Counted from the first letter of the stretch, positions 34,179 to 42,783 are shown. The stretch: DNA of 64,000 bases from Bacteroidales bacterium UBA5833 (GCA_002433025.1 DJGZ01000017.1:1-64000), one strand, 5' to 3'. The notes: a model not told the origin generated them from the sequence alone. Numbers and translations are program-made.

Positions 34179-35216
34179 TTACATATCTCTCATCTGTTCA
34201 TCAAGCCGACGCTGCTGAGCCATACGCTGTTCAAGAAGCAGAATATAATGCCTGGCCTTTTTCAATCCGTGTTGTTTCCATGCCCGGTTAGCCCATTCCA
34301 GCGCCAAAGGCAGGTTTCCCTCAACTTCACTGGCAAGTGCCATATTATAGCATGCCCGTCCGGCCACCTTCTCATCTGAATTCACAGCATATCTTTGCCA
34401 GATCGGGATGGCATCGTTCCACCTGTCCCTTTTTACATATCTGGCGGCCATTTTAAAGTCATCATTTGCTTTTCGGAAGTAGGAACGATGCTCGGCTACC
34501 CAGGTCGGTGAAATCCTTCTGGCGTATTCATTACCCGAAAAGAAACCTGACTCATTGATCGCCCTTCTTTTGGAAGGCAGTTTAGCCAACACCTGTTCAG
34601 GGGTATCCCCCTGTTCACTCCATCGCTTTTCATCATTGAAAGCATTGCGGTCAACAATCTGATGATCATCGGGTTTATAAATAGTCCAGCCTGATCTTAC
34701 ATTCATTCTCAGGTCGGCATAGTACTCCTTAACTATTACTTTTTTCTTATCCACGACCCTTTCCACGTCCGCTGACCTTTTGCGAATGTCGGTATCAGAG
34801 TCAAATGATTCCAGGGCTATCAGTGCATCCAGCCGGAATCTTTCACAGAGTTCATCCACCTGATTCCAGTCGAGGTAAGGGGGCCACTCACGGGTGCCGG
34901 TTCCGGGGAGGTCAACCCCTTCAATGACAACCGCAGTGAATCGCGGTCCATTGTTCAGCCCCGAAGCCAATCCTTTCAGCGTTTCCTGGGAGCCTTCCCG
35001 GTCGGCACCGATTGACTCTCCGGTTACAAATCCCTCAAGGACATTCTTAAATCCTTGTCCCTTACCGGGCAACGACCGGTTTATAATTCCGACCTGCCTG
35101 ATATCAGACGGAAGGTTAATATCTGCCGGTTTCAGAATCTGCATCTGATGCGACGCTGTCCGGCATGAAGCGGAAATTATTGCCAATAAAAGGATAGCGG
35201 GATAGATTTTCCTCAT
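34179..35216 (-). CDS. DUF6340-like lipoprotein with C-terminal TPR-like region
   Basis: A 345-residue lipoprotein. The signal ends LAIISASC (lipobox ISASC, Cys18). The middle has a conserved layout (VGIINRSLP, GGLxSGLNNGPRF-type segment, then LDALIALESFDSD) that I associate with DUF6340 proteins of Bacteroidetes, where the pattern YADLRMNVRSGWTIYKP marks the expected strand region. The C-terminal 100 residues contain helical repeats (AGRACYNMALASEVEGNLPLA split here) like TPRs. Function unknown; probably periplasmic face of the outer membrane. The gene is monocistronic with its own terminator. Confidence 0.7.
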   Translation of the reverse strand: MRKIYPAILLLAIISASCRTASHQMQILKPADINLPSDIRQVGIINRSLPGKGQGFKNVLEGFVTGESIGADREGSQETLKGLASGLNNGPRFTAVVIEGVDLPGTGTREWPPYLDWNQVDELCERFRLDALIALESFDSDTDIRKRSADVERVVDKKKVIVKEYYADLRMNVRSGWTIYKPDDHQIVDRNAFNDEKRWSEQGDTPEQVLAKLPSKRRAINESGFFSGNEYARRISPTWVAEHRSYFRKANDDFKMAARYVKRDRWNDAIPIWQRYAVNSDEKVAGRACYNMALASEVEGNLPLALEWANRAWKQHGLKKARHYILLLEQRMAQQRRLDEQMRDM

Positions 35217-35358
35217 AATTTTTATAATTTAAGATTTATATATTGAATTAAAATATCTCTTACCAACTACTATACCAAATTTACGTCAACTTTGTAAAAA
35301 GTGCACAGGCATTTGAAAATAAATTCAAAGAGAAATTTATGCTGAATAAAAAATATTC

Positions 35359-35389
35359 TTTGTGAATAAGAAATCCTTTTGTACTTTTG
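35359..35389 (+). promoter_or_regulatory. Promoter of the tRNA genes
   Basis: TTTG (35359-35362), a 19-bp spacer and TACTTTTG (35382-35389) match the Bacteroidetes promoter consensus exactly. The mature tRNA-Ser begins 11 bp after the -7 box. This is the best promoter in the window and a useful reference for the others. Confidence 0.85.
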
Positions 35390-35399
35390 CACTCCGTTT

Positions 35400-35486
35400 G
35401 GTGAGGTGGGTGAGTGGCTTAAACCAACAGTTTGCTAAACTGTCGTACTGGAAACGGTACCGGGGGTTCGAATCCCCCCTTCACCG
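35400..35486 (+). tRNA. tRNA-Ser (anticodon GCT)
   Basis: An 87-nt class II tRNA. The acceptor stem is GGTGAGG with CTTCACC (one G-T pair), followed by discriminator G35486. The anticodon loop is TTGCTAA inside CAG/CTG-type pairing, giving anticodon GCT (codons AGC/AGU). The long variable arm (GTCGTACTGG to CGGTAC) and the T-loop TTCGAAT are present. CCA is not encoded. A terminator follows at once, so the tRNA may be expressed alone. Confidence 0.95.
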
Positions 35487-35490
35487 CAAA

Positions 35491-35513
35491 GAGGATGAAA
35501 GTCCTCATTTTTT
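35491..35513 (+). terminator. Terminator after tRNA-Ser
   Basis: GAGGAT (35491-35496) pairs with GTCCTC (35501-35506) around a GAAA tetraloop, followed by eight T residues. It lies between the two tRNA genes, so tRNA-Pro needs read-through or its own promoter. Confidence 0.8.
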
Positions 35514-35523
35514 TTGAATTCAG

Positions 35524-35598
35524 CGGGGTGTAGCGCAGTCCGGTTAGCGCACCTGGTTTGGGACCAGGGGGTCGATGGTTCGAATCCATTCACCCCGA
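35524..35598 (+). tRNA. tRNA-Pro (anticodon TGG)
   Basis: A 75-nt tRNA. Acceptor CGGGGTG pairs with CACCCCG, discriminator A35598. The D arm is GCGC-N10-GCGC. The anticodon arm is CCTGG-TTTGGGA-CCAGG with anticodon TGG (all CCN codons by wobble). The T arm is GATGG-TTCGAAT-CCATT. CCA is not encoded. Confidence 0.95.
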
Positions 35599-35604
35599 CA
35601 CAAG

Positions 35605-35639
35605 GAAGAAGTTGTCAGTAAAAGACAGCTTCTTTTTTT
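35605..35639 (+). terminator. Terminator after tRNA-Pro
   Basis: GAAGAAGTTGTC (35605-35616) pairs with GACAGCTTCTTT (35624-35635 approximately), with G-T pairs, followed by a run of T residues. The rest of the 315-bp gap up to 35913 has no gene; a frame across it (35558-35758) begins inside the tRNA and is not real. Confidence 0.8.
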
Positions 35640-35790
35640 ATGATATATGGCACCTGGGTTGGCCACGCCACGGCGGGGGATGGCTCGAATACATTCAATA
35701 TCCAATCGGATTGAATGAAACCGGGGATATCCTTCCTCAGGAATGCTGCAGTTTATAAGTACCCGGAAAAAGTGAACCAGCGCAGTACGA

Positions 35791-35825
35791 AAAGAAACCG
35801 CCTCCCATGGGACCAGGAGACGGTT
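35791..35825 (-). terminator. Hairpin after the TonB receptor gene
   Basis: AACCG-C-CTCC (35796-35805) pairs with GGAG-A-CGGTT (35816-35825), broken by one mismatch. On the minus strand TTTCTTTTC follows. It is about 90 bp after the receptor stop and is a plausible terminator. Confidence 0.6.
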
Positions 35826-35913
35826 GTCGGAAAATTAACACACAATAATCTTTATTAACAGAAGCAAATCACAGCCGGCAAGATGCAGCGATTGCTTCTG
35901 CCTGCCCAGAAAA

Positions 35914-38211
35914 TCAGTTCAGCAGATTGCCGATTTTAAGCCCGATCGAAAAACTTCGCGGGTAAGACGGGCCGTAAATATATCCGGCATCCCTGAATTC
36001 GCCCTGATCGAAATCTTTCTGAAATGAATTAAACAGGTTATGCATCCCGGCATAAGCCTGGATACGCGTATCCCCCGACAGCCTGGTTGTATAACTCAGT
36101 TTCATTGAGAGATCAAAGAAAGGATCTGTTTCCTTCAGCAGATCATTTTCGATGTAACCGGCATAATGCGGCATAATCATACTGCCGGTATAACTTCCGG
36201 TGACAGAAAGTCCTACCCTTTTTAAGGGACTTGCCGTGAAGGTAAAATAACCGTAATGATCGGGTGAACGCAGCAGGCCCTCGACGGTTCCGGCATCCGG
36301 ATCGTCAGACCATTCAAGAGGTTCAGCATATTTGCTCTTCTGAAAAGTGAATCCGACCTGCAACTGGGTTCTGGATGAAAAAGCAGACCGCATTTCAAGG
36401 TTCAGCCCCCTGACCACGGCGCCCGAACCGTTGCGACGTTCCAGCAATTTGTTGCCGTAAGGGTCAAGACCTATTTCCGCAACAAAGAATACATCATCAA
36501 GGTTTGTGTAGAATGCCTCTGCCAGCGCGTTTACCCTGACTTCTCCAATGCTGAAATAGTAATCGAAGGAACCACTCATACTCTGTGACCTTTCTGTTTT
36601 AAGATCCTCCGCCAGCTGTATCAGCATCACTTCACCCCCTACCGCAAGAATGTGGAGGTCCTCGTCGAAGGCCTGCGGCGCCCTGAATCCTGTGCTGTAC
36701 GAAACGCGTCCGTAAAGGTTTTCATTGAATGCATAGCGAAAATTGGCACGGGGGCTGAATACCGGCTTTTCGATCAGGTTATGCTTATCCAGTCTGGCGC
36801 CCAGCAGAAGGCTGATTCTATGATTCTTCCATTCATTCTGAACAAAAACGCCGCCTACATTGGTTTCCTGCAGCAGGTCCCTGTCGTACCCGGGCATCAT
36901 ATCATGCAGGCGGTTGTGGTTAAACTCCATCCCGGCGGTGAACTGCGAAGGCATGAACAGCGCTTTGGTTATTTCCTGACTTACCTGCAATCCTGCATTG
37001 GCCGAAAGGTCATCGGTTGTGCCGTAAGCGTTGGGGTCCATGCCTGCTCCGTAGTAGCTTTCTCGGGCAATATGCTGGGCGGCACCAAATACCTCGAATT
37101 TGCGGTTGCGGTCTTTCGAGAACAACAGGTATGCAAGACTTCCCCCGTTGAACTGATGCTCCGTCTGCTCAGTGATATCGGTTTCATGTGGTTGCAGATC
37201 AAATTTGTTGCCTCCCCGCCGGAATTCCCTGAGATTATGGTATTCCATGGTAAGTTTGCTTTGGTCGGTCAGTCGCTGATAAGCCCTGAATCCAAGACTA
37301 TTGGCCCTTACAAGCCCTATTTCGGAATATCCGTCACCATTGGCATCATAATGACCACGGTTCCGGTAAGACGAATGCAGGAATATACCGGATTTATGAT
37401 CCTCGCTCACCAGCGCACCATTCAGGTTGGTTGTATGATCAGGGGTCGTTCCGCCGATTGAGGTGAAATTATGACCAATGCTGAAAGTATTGACTACAGG
37501 CTCACGGGTGATAATATTGACTGTGCCGGCAATGGCATTGGAACCGTACAACGCTGATCCGCCACCCCGAAGTATCTCCACACGTTCAATCATGGATACC
37601 GGAATCTGTTCAATGCCATAGACGCTACCGAGGGCGCTGAATACAGGCCTGCTATCGATAAGTATTTGTGAATACTGCCCTTCAAGACCATTGATACGAA
37701 CCTGCTGAAAACCACAATTCTGGCAATTATTCTCTACTCTTAAACCCGGCTGAAATCCAAGGCTTTGAGAGAGACAAACTGCATTGGTATTCTCCAGCAT
37801 TTTTTGTCCGATTACGTTAACTATGGCCGGCGTTTCGCGCCGGTTTGATTCATTGCGGTTAGCACTGACCACCAGCTCATTCAGCTGAATAATATCTTCC
37901 TCCAGTTCAATTGTCAACTGGTTATCAGACCCGGGTTTAATATCGACTTCAATATCTTTTGGTGAAAAACCAACACCCTGCACCCTGATAACTGATTTGC
38001 CTGAAGGTATTCCGTTCAGGGTGAATTTGCCATTGACCCCGGTTACGGTGCCAATTGTGGTGCCTTTAAGTGAAATTGTAATATAAGGCAGAGGATCACC
38101 GGCATTTTTATTCAGGATTTTCCCCGAAAAACTGTATCCTGAAGGCGGGGCCTGTGAGAGTGAGAACAAAGGGAATAGGAGTGCAATCAGGTATAGGTTG
38201 AGCTTCTTCAT
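35914..38211 (-). CDS. TonB-dependent outer-membrane receptor
   Basis: A 765-residue receptor. The first 20 residues are a signal peptide (MKKLNLYLIALLFPLFSLSQ). Residues of about 27-110 form a carboxypeptidase-D-regulatory-like domain (GKILNKNAGDPLPYITISLKG). The TonB box region and plug follow (ELVVSANRNESNRRETPAIV, then GGGSALYGSNAIAGTVNIITREP), and a 22-strand barrel ends in FSIGLKIGNLLN. The CQNCGFQQVRINGLEG segment in the plug, with two close Cys, fits the ferric/cobalamin-type receptors more than SusC, and no SusD is adjacent. The partner gene 89 bp upstream encodes a small His-rich protein, so metal or metal-complex uptake is likely. The open frame extends to 38271, but ATG 38211 gives the signal peptide. 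Confidence 0.9.
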   Translation of the reverse strand: MKKLNLYLIALLFPLFSLSQAPPSGYSFSGKILNKNAGDPLPYITISLKGTTIGTVTGVNGKFTLNGIPSGKSVIRVQGVGFSPKDIEVDIKPGSDNQLTIELEEDIIQLNELVVSANRNESNRRETPAIVNVIGQKMLENTNAVCLSQSLGFQPGLRVENNCQNCGFQQVRINGLEGQYSQILIDSRPVFSALGSVYGIEQIPVSMIERVEILRGGGSALYGSNAIAGTVNIITREPVVNTFSIGHNFTSIGGTTPDHTTNLNGALVSEDHKSGIFLHSSYRNRGHYDANGDGYSEIGLVRANSLGFRAYQRLTDQSKLTMEYHNLREFRRGGNKFDLQPHETDITEQTEHQFNGGSLAYLLFSKDRNRKFEVFGAAQHIARESYYGAGMDPNAYGTTDDLSANAGLQVSQEITKALFMPSQFTAGMEFNHNRLHDMMPGYDRDLLQETNVGGVFVQNEWKNHRISLLLGARLDKHNLIEKPVFSPRANFRYAFNENLYGRVSYSTGFRAPQAFDEDLHILAVGGEVMLIQLAEDLKTERSQSMSGSFDYYFSIGEVRVNALAEAFYTNLDDVFFVAEIGLDPYGNKLLERRNGSGAVVRGLNLEMRSAFSSRTQLQVGFTFQKSKYAEPLEWSDDPDAGTVEGLLRSPDHYGYFTFTASPLKRVGLSVTGSYTGSMIMPHYAGYIENDLLKETDPFFDLSMKLSYTTRLSGDTRIQAYAGMHNLFNSFQKDFDQGEFRDAGYIYGPSYPRSFSIGLKIGNLLN

Positions 38212-38300
38212 AAGATTATTATTGTAAGTTAGGGAAAGTAATCTGCACACATCGCCCGGGATATTCAGCATATCCGGTTCCGTGCATGGGAGTCAATCAA

Positions 38301-38675
38301 TTAATTTCCAGCGGGAGGGGCGCGCAAACCAATGCCATTGAGCAAAACCTGAGCAAGTAAAGGAACATTCTGCGCAACAGGTTTCAAAGCAACGATTAAA
38401 AAGATAACAGGCTGAGGTTGAAAAACAACCGGGGGCAAATCAAATGCATTGTCATTTACTGTAAGAAACAGAGAACCCGGATGGTGCTGGTGCTGCTTGA
38501 AAGGTGAATCAGGATTATCGTCAGAGAATGGATGTGAATGCACTAATACCATTCCGTTAACAATATGCTGGTGCCTGTAACTCAGATTGGCAGAAAAGTA
38601 AAACCCCAGCAAAAGGATCATCATGGAACTGATGAAAATTTTCATGTTAAGTGCCGCAGGTCTGATTCTGTTCAT
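38301..38675 (-). CDS. Small His-rich membrane-anchored protein paired with the TonB receptor
   Basis: A 124-residue protein. The N-terminal hydrophobic stretch (MKIFISSMMILLLGFYF) is followed by RHQHIVNGMVLVHSHPF and KQHQHHPGSLF, with nine His in about 40 residues. The C-terminus is hydrophobic and ends RAPPAGN. Short His-rich proteins with a similar VNGxxxVHSHPF segment and an -RAPP end are, from memory, found next to TonB receptors in Bacteroidetes. A metal-binding or metal-sensing role at the inner membrane or periplasm is inferred. The likely start is ATG 38675, because a -7 box (TACTTTTG) lies only 4 bp upstream, so the mRNA would be nearly leaderless; the frame continues to 38717. Confidence 0.65.
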   Translation of the reverse strand: MNRIRPAALNMKIFISSMMILLLGFYFSANLSYRHQHIVNGMVLVHSHPFSDDNPDSPFKQHQHHPGSLFLTVNDNAFDLPPVVFQPQPVIFLIVALKPVAQNVPLLAQVLLNGIGLRAPPAGN

Positions 38676-38679
38676 GGCG

Positions 38680-38687
38680 CAAAAGTA
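38680..38687 (-). promoter_or_regulatory. -7 box of the His-rich/TonB receptor operon
   Basis: TACTTTTG on the minus strand (38687 to 38680) matches TAnnTTTG. Only 4 bp separate it from the ATG at 38675, so transcription should begin at or next to the start codon. Confidence 0.55.
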
Positions 38688-38738
38688 GACCGGTTTTGCG
38701 GAGTACACAATAACCAAAAGTGGGTATTTTTCTTTATA

Positions 38739-38754
38739 ATGAACATAGTTTCAT
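38739..38754. promoter_or_regulatory. Possible operator palindrome upstream of the TonB receptor operon
   Basis: ATGAACATAGTTTCAT has matching outer arms (ATGAA/TTCAT) and a TA centre. It lies about 52 bp upstream of the -7 box, in the right area for a metal-responsive regulator. A Fur- or Zur-like function is a guess from the neighbouring genes; the sequence does not match a known box closely. Confidence 0.3.
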
Positions 38755-38757
38755 AAC

Positions 38758-38913
38758 ATGAGAACACGCTTCATCTTCAGACCTGTACTGGTTCATTCGG
38801 CCGTCAAAGTATTTGCTTACCCGGACAAGTACAGATTCTTATGGCATCATATGATCAGCCAGAATAAACGGGCTTGGGAAATTTCACCGTCCGGATACGT
38901 ACAATCTCGAGCC
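38758..38913 (+). other. Short unassigned frame in the gap before the amide hydrolase gene
   Basis: The 330-bp gap between the divergent genes at 38675 and 39006 holds one plus-strand frame of 51 codons, starting MRTRFIFRPVLVHSAVKVFA and ending in a TGA at 38911-38913. It contains Trp, His and aromatic residues and could be a gene remnant. I do not recognise it. Promoters for both neighbours probably also lie in this gap. Confidence 0.25.
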
Positions 38914-39005
38914 TGAAGAACTCTCTAAAAAAATGCTAATTGCCTGTTTTTCTGACCTATATACAAATTGGCACATTTTTTATGCAGGTTAAAAGAAATG
39001 CAATT

Positions 39006-40067
39006 ATGAAAAAAGTCCTTCTTACACTATTACCTGTGTTAATATTTGCGTTGAACGGTAGCGCCTGTACAACCTTTTTTCTGAAAAACAATGACGGGAA
39101 AATGATTTTCGGAAGAAACTTCGATTTTCCGGCAGGACAGGGGCATATACAGATCAATCAGCGGGGAGTTAAGAAATCGTCGTTTATCGCGCCTCCGGAG
39201 AAACTGTTTCAGTGGATATCGGAATATGGCAGTATTTCTTTCAATCAAAACGGCCGCGAATTTCCCTATGGAGGAATGAATGAAGCCGGCCTTGTTATTG
39301 AACAGATGTGGCTCGAGGAAAGTGTTTATCCTGAATATGATGAGAGAAATGCCCTCACTGAACTGCAATGGATACAATACCAGCTCGACAAGGCCGGTAG
39401 TGTTGAAGAGGTGATTGCCAGCGATAAATACTTAAGAATTTCGTTTACCTCTGTCGCGAAACTTCATTTCCTGGTAGCTGATGCAAGCGGGAATTCCGCA
39501 GTAATTGAGTATTTAAACGGCAGAATGTCGGTGAAAACGGGAGACTCCCTGCCCTATTCCGTACTTGCAAATTCATGTTACAGCACATCGCTTGATTATA
39601 AAAAGCAGAAAGAAACAGGCGCTGACGTCACATACTCACCGATGGAAGAAAATTCTTCAGGACGGTTCCTGACTGCTGCCCGAATGATAACCGGTGATAT
39701 TCCCCGGGGTACATATCTTATAAATTACGGGTTCAGCATTCTGGATGCTGTAGCCCAGGGTCCTGCCACTCAATGGAGCATCATCTATGACCTGACCGAT
39801 AGGAATATTTACTACCGGACCCATCAAAATACAGAAATCAGAAGAATAGATTTTAACTCTTTCCAGTACAACTGCAGTGTAAATCATTTGTTTATGGACA
39901 TTGACCGGTTTGAAAATGCAGCGGAATACTTCTCTCCCCTGGATTTCCCTGAGAATTATAATCTTATCAACTCCGTCTGCAATGATGTGGAATTTCTGAG
40001 TAATATTCCCGGTGAGCATCGTAAAGCCATGGCCGGCGTATTCCTGGATTCGGTCTGTGCTGAATAG
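39006..40067 (+). CDS. Exported linear amide C-N hydrolase (choloylglycine hydrolase family)
   Basis: A 353-residue Ntn-fold hydrolase of the penicillin V acylase/bile salt hydrolase superfamily. The signal peptide MKKVLLTLLPVLIFALNGSA is followed directly by C21-T-T-F, the N-terminal nucleophile. Other family features are GRNFDFPAGQG (Asp of the active site), MNEAGLVIEQMW, and later NSxYS-like ANSCYSTS with an Asn of the oxyanion hole. Signal peptide cleavage at GSA|C would expose the catalytic Cys without a separate autoproteolysis step. Substrates of this family are amides such as penicillin V, conjugated bile acids and acyl-homoserine lactones; here unknown. The frame opens upstream at 38940, but ATG 39006 fits the signal peptide. 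Confidence 0.85.
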   Translation: MKKVLLTLLPVLIFALNGSACTTFFLKNNDGKMIFGRNFDFPAGQGHIQINQRGVKKSSFIAPPEKLFQWISEYGSISFNQNGREFPYGGMNEAGLVIEQMWLEESVYPEYDERNALTELQWIQYQLDKAGSVEEVIASDKYLRISFTSVAKLHFLVADASGNSAVIEYLNGRMSVKTGDSLPYSVLANSCYSTSLDYKKQKETGADVTYSPMEENSSGRFLTAARMITGDIPRGTYLINYGFSILDAVAQGPATQWSIIYDLTDRNIYYRTHQNTEIRRIDFNSFQYNCSVNHLFMDIDRFENAAEYFSPLDFPENYNLINSVCNDVEFLSNIPGEHRKAMAGVFLDSVCAE

Positions 40068-40101
40068 GAACCTCCGCGAATGCTCCCCGGAAGGCTCCTT
40101 A

Positions 40102-40662
40102 TCAGAAACCACTGACTTCCCTGACCTCCCCTGCTGTCATATCCCCGAGCGCAACCTGATCAACCCGGACCCTGAGAAGCCTCAATGTAGGAAATCCGGC
40201 AGCTGCGGTCATCTTTCTGATCTGCCTGTTCTTACCCTCTGTAATAATAATCGAAATCCATGAAGTCGGTCCATGCCGGTCATCACGTATTTTCTTAATC
40301 CTCGGAGGAAATTCAGGATCAGGAATAAGCTCCGCCCTGCAGGGCAGCGTGAGGTACTTAATGCCGCGTATACCGATTTCAATCCCGTTTCTTAATTTAC
40401 CCAGTCCTGTTTCGTCGATCAGTCCATCCAGCTGGACATAATACTCCTTTTCCTTATCTTTTGCCCTCATCAGGTCGCAGAGCTTACCATCAGTAGTTAG
40501 CAGCAGCAATCCTTCGCTGTCCTCATCCAGCCTGCCGACCGGCATGGCACCTTCCGGAAAATCATATATTTCTCCAAGCACCCTCTTCCAGTCGTGTTCG
40601 CAACGAAACTGGCTCAGAACCCCGAAAGGTTTATGCAGAATAAAATGCCGGTGGTTTGTCAT
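40102..40662 (-). CDS. rluE: 23S rRNA pseudouridine synthase, RluE/RsuA family
   Basis: A 186-residue pseudouridine synthase of the RsuA/RluB/E/F family without an S4 domain, like RluE. The start HRHFILHKPFGVLSQF is typical, the catalytic Asp is in GRLDEDSEGLLLLTTDG, and EGKNRQIRKMTAAAGFPTLRLLRVRV is the C-terminal family motif. The likely target is a uridine in the 23S rRNA large subunit (U2457 for E. coli RluE). The frame extends 11 codons further upstream to 40695; ATG 40662 gives the usual N-terminus. It is convergent with the amide hydrolase gene. Confidence 0.9.
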   Translation of the reverse strand: MTNHRHFILHKPFGVLSQFRCEHDWKRVLGEIYDFPEGAMPVGRLDEDSEGLLLLTTDGKLCDLMRAKDKEKEYYVQLDGLIDETGLGKLRNGIEIGIRGIKYLTLPCRAELIPDPEFPPRIKKIRDDRHGPTSWISIIITEGKNRQIRKMTAAAGFPTLRLLRVRVDQVALGDMTAGEVREVSGF

Positions 40663-40815
40663 AATTATTTCCCGTGCAAAGCTACGCCATATCATTCTGT
40701 GGCCAAAGCAAAAAATTGTTTACGGGAATTAACATTCGCGAAGCTTTACGCTGAATTCAGGATCACATTTCTCCATTATTCCATATCTTTACGGTCTGTA
40801 AATAATGAATACCGC

Positions 40816-42783
40816 ATGAAACTTTCGGTTGTAATTGTCAACTACAACGTAAAATATTTCCTTGAGCAATGTCTTCATTCAGTAGAAGCTGCGGTCCGTG
40901 ATCTGGATGCAGAAGTCTTCGTGGTAGACAATAATTCCGTTGATGGTTCAGTTGAGATGGTGCTGGAGAAATTTCCCCATATAAAACTGATTGTCAATAC
41001 GATAAACACAGGTTTTTCGGTAGCCAATAATCAGGCAATCCGCGAATCATCCGGTGAATATATTCTGCTGCTGAACCCCGACACGGTTGTTGAACTTGAT
41101 ACTTTTACCCGCTCGGTGGAGTTTATGGATGCACATCCGGATGCCGGCGGACTCGGCATTAAAATGGTTGATGGCAGTGGCAAGTACCTGCCCGAATCAA
41201 AGCGGGGCCTTCCGACACCGGCGGTGGCATTTTATAAAATCTTCGGATTATCAACGCTGTTTCCTAAATCAAAAGTTTTCGGGCAGTATCATCTGGGTTA
41301 TCTCGACCGCGATCAAACCCATGTGGTGGATGTGCTGGCCGGTGCTTACATGATGTTAAGGCGGGAAACGCTGGAAAAGACGGGATTGCTTGATGAAACA
41401 TTCTTTATGTATGGCGAAGACATCGACCTGAGTTATCGCATTACAAAAGCCGGGTATAAAAACTATTACTATCCGGGCGCACGCATCATTCATTACAAAG
41501 GCGAGAGCACCAAAAAATCAAGCATCAATTACGTGTTTGTTTTCTACAATGCAATGGTTATTTTCGCCAGGAAGCATTTTTCGCAAAAGAATGCCCGCTT
41601 ATTTTCCTTCCTGATACACATTGCCATTTACCTGAGGGCAGGCGTTTCGATTATTCACCGTTTGCTTAAGCGGGTGATGCTGCCCCTGGCAGATGCTGCA
41701 GTAATATATTCCGGCTCTTTACTGATCGTAAATTACTGGGAATCTGCGGTAACATACACTTTTGGCGGGCACTACCCGCCCCTGTTCCTTTATGGCCTGC
41801 TCCCCGCTTATATCCTGATCTGGCTTTTTTCCGTGCTTGTCGCCGGAGGCTATGACAAGCCCCTCAGCCTGAGAAAGGTTTACACCGGAATATTTGCCGG
41901 CACTGTGGTTATTCTTGTCTTTTATGCATTGTTGCCTTCAGGGTTCCGGTTTTCACGTGCCATCATTATCCTATCCGGACTATGGGGGCTGATTTCCCTT
42001 ACAGGGATCAGGCTTGCACTGCATTTTGCAGGATTCCGGAATTACAGGCTGGGGCACAACGAAAACCTGCGTTTCGCCATAGCCGGCAGCGGGGATGAAA
42101 CCGGCAGGGTGGCCGGGCTACTGCGGAACAGCCTCCGGAACCCCGGATTTATCGGACTGGTATCAACCGGAAACCCTCCCGAAAGGGATGAGGGTTATAT
42201 CGGCTCTATCGCAAATATCAGCGACATCATCAATATCTATAAAATTGATGAAGTCATTTTTTGTGCCCGGGATATCCCTGCCAACCAAATCATTGACACC
42301 ATGGCCCAGTTGCGCAACATGGAGATTGAGTTTAAAATTGCGCCACCCGAGAGCCTTTCTATTATCGGTTCCAATTCCATTAGTACAATGGGCGATGTAT
42401 TTATAGTTGACATCAATTCAATAACCAAAGCCAACAACCTCAGAAACAAACGATTGCTGGATTTCGGAACTGCACTCTTATTATTGCCGCTCTCCCCGCT
42501 ACTGATGTGGATAATGAAAAATCCGCTGAATTTCCCCGTTAATATCCTGAAAGTTCTTTTCGGCTTCAGAAGCTGGGTTGGTTACAGCTCCTTTGAGCAC
42601 AGAACGACCAATCTGCCTTCAGTCAGGAAAGGTATTCTGAATCCGACAGATATGCTCAGGATCCGCAACCTCGACCAGGAGACCATTCTGAGGTTGAACA
42701 TGTTATATGCAAGAGATTACCGTTTAACAAACGATATAAACATTTTCCTGCGTTCATTCCTTCATCTGGGCCGCAAAGCCTGA
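40816..42783 (+). CDS. Two-domain protein: family 2 glycosyltransferase fused to a sugar-phosphotransferase-like membrane part
   Basis: A 655-residue protein. Residues 1-270 are a GT2 glycosyltransferase (MKLSVVIVNYNV, VVDNNSVDGS, LLLNPDTVV as the DxD-like metal site, FFMYGEDIDL as the catalytic region), close to rhamnosyltransferase types. A polytopic membrane part follows with about four segments, then a Rossmann-like NAD/CoA-binding section (RFAIAGSGDETGRVA) and an end like that of polyprenyl-phosphate sugar transferases (KRLLDFGTALLLLPLSPLL). The usual catalytic stretch of those enzymes (KFRSM) is missing; about 90 residues are shortened. So the second part may be a membrane anchor rather than an active enzyme. 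Role in surface polysaccharide or O-antigen synthesis is inferred. The open frame runs back to 40594, but ATG 40816 gives the GT2 start. Confidence 0.8.
   Translation: MKLSVVIVNYNVKYFLEQCLHSVEAAVRDLDAEVFVVDNNSVDGSVEMVLEKFPHIKLIVNTINTGFSVANNQAIRESSGEYILLLNPDTVVELDTFTRSVEFMDAHPDAGGLGIKMVDGSGKYLPESKRGLPTPAVAFYKIFGLSTLFPKSKVFGQYHLGYLDRDQTHVVDVLAGAYMMLRRETLEKTGLLDETFFMYGEDIDLSYRITKAGYKNYYYPGARIIHYKGESTKKSSINYVFVFYNAMVIFARKHFSQKNARLFSFLIHIAIYLRAGVSIIHRLLKRVMLPLADAAVIYSGSLLIVNYWESAVTYTFGGHYPPLFLYGLLPAYILIWLFSVLVAGGYDKPLSLRKVYTGIFAGTVVILVFYALLPSGFRFSRAIIILSGLWGLISLTGIRLALHFAGFRNYRLGHNENLRFAIAGSGDETGRVAGLLRNSLRNPGFIGLVSTGNPPERDEGYIGSIANISDIINIYKIDEVIFCARDIPANQIIDTMAQLRNMEIEFKIAPPESLSIIGSNSISTMGDVFIVDINSITKANNLRNKRLLDFGTALLLLPLSPLLMWIMKNPLNFPVNILKVLFGFRSWVGYSSFEHRTTNLPSVRKGILNPTDMLRIRNLDQETILRLNMLYARDYRLTNDINIFLRSFLHLGRKA

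Noticed and set aside
35558..35758. Open frame downstream of the tRNA genes
   Set aside because: It starts inside tRNA-Pro and crosses its terminator.
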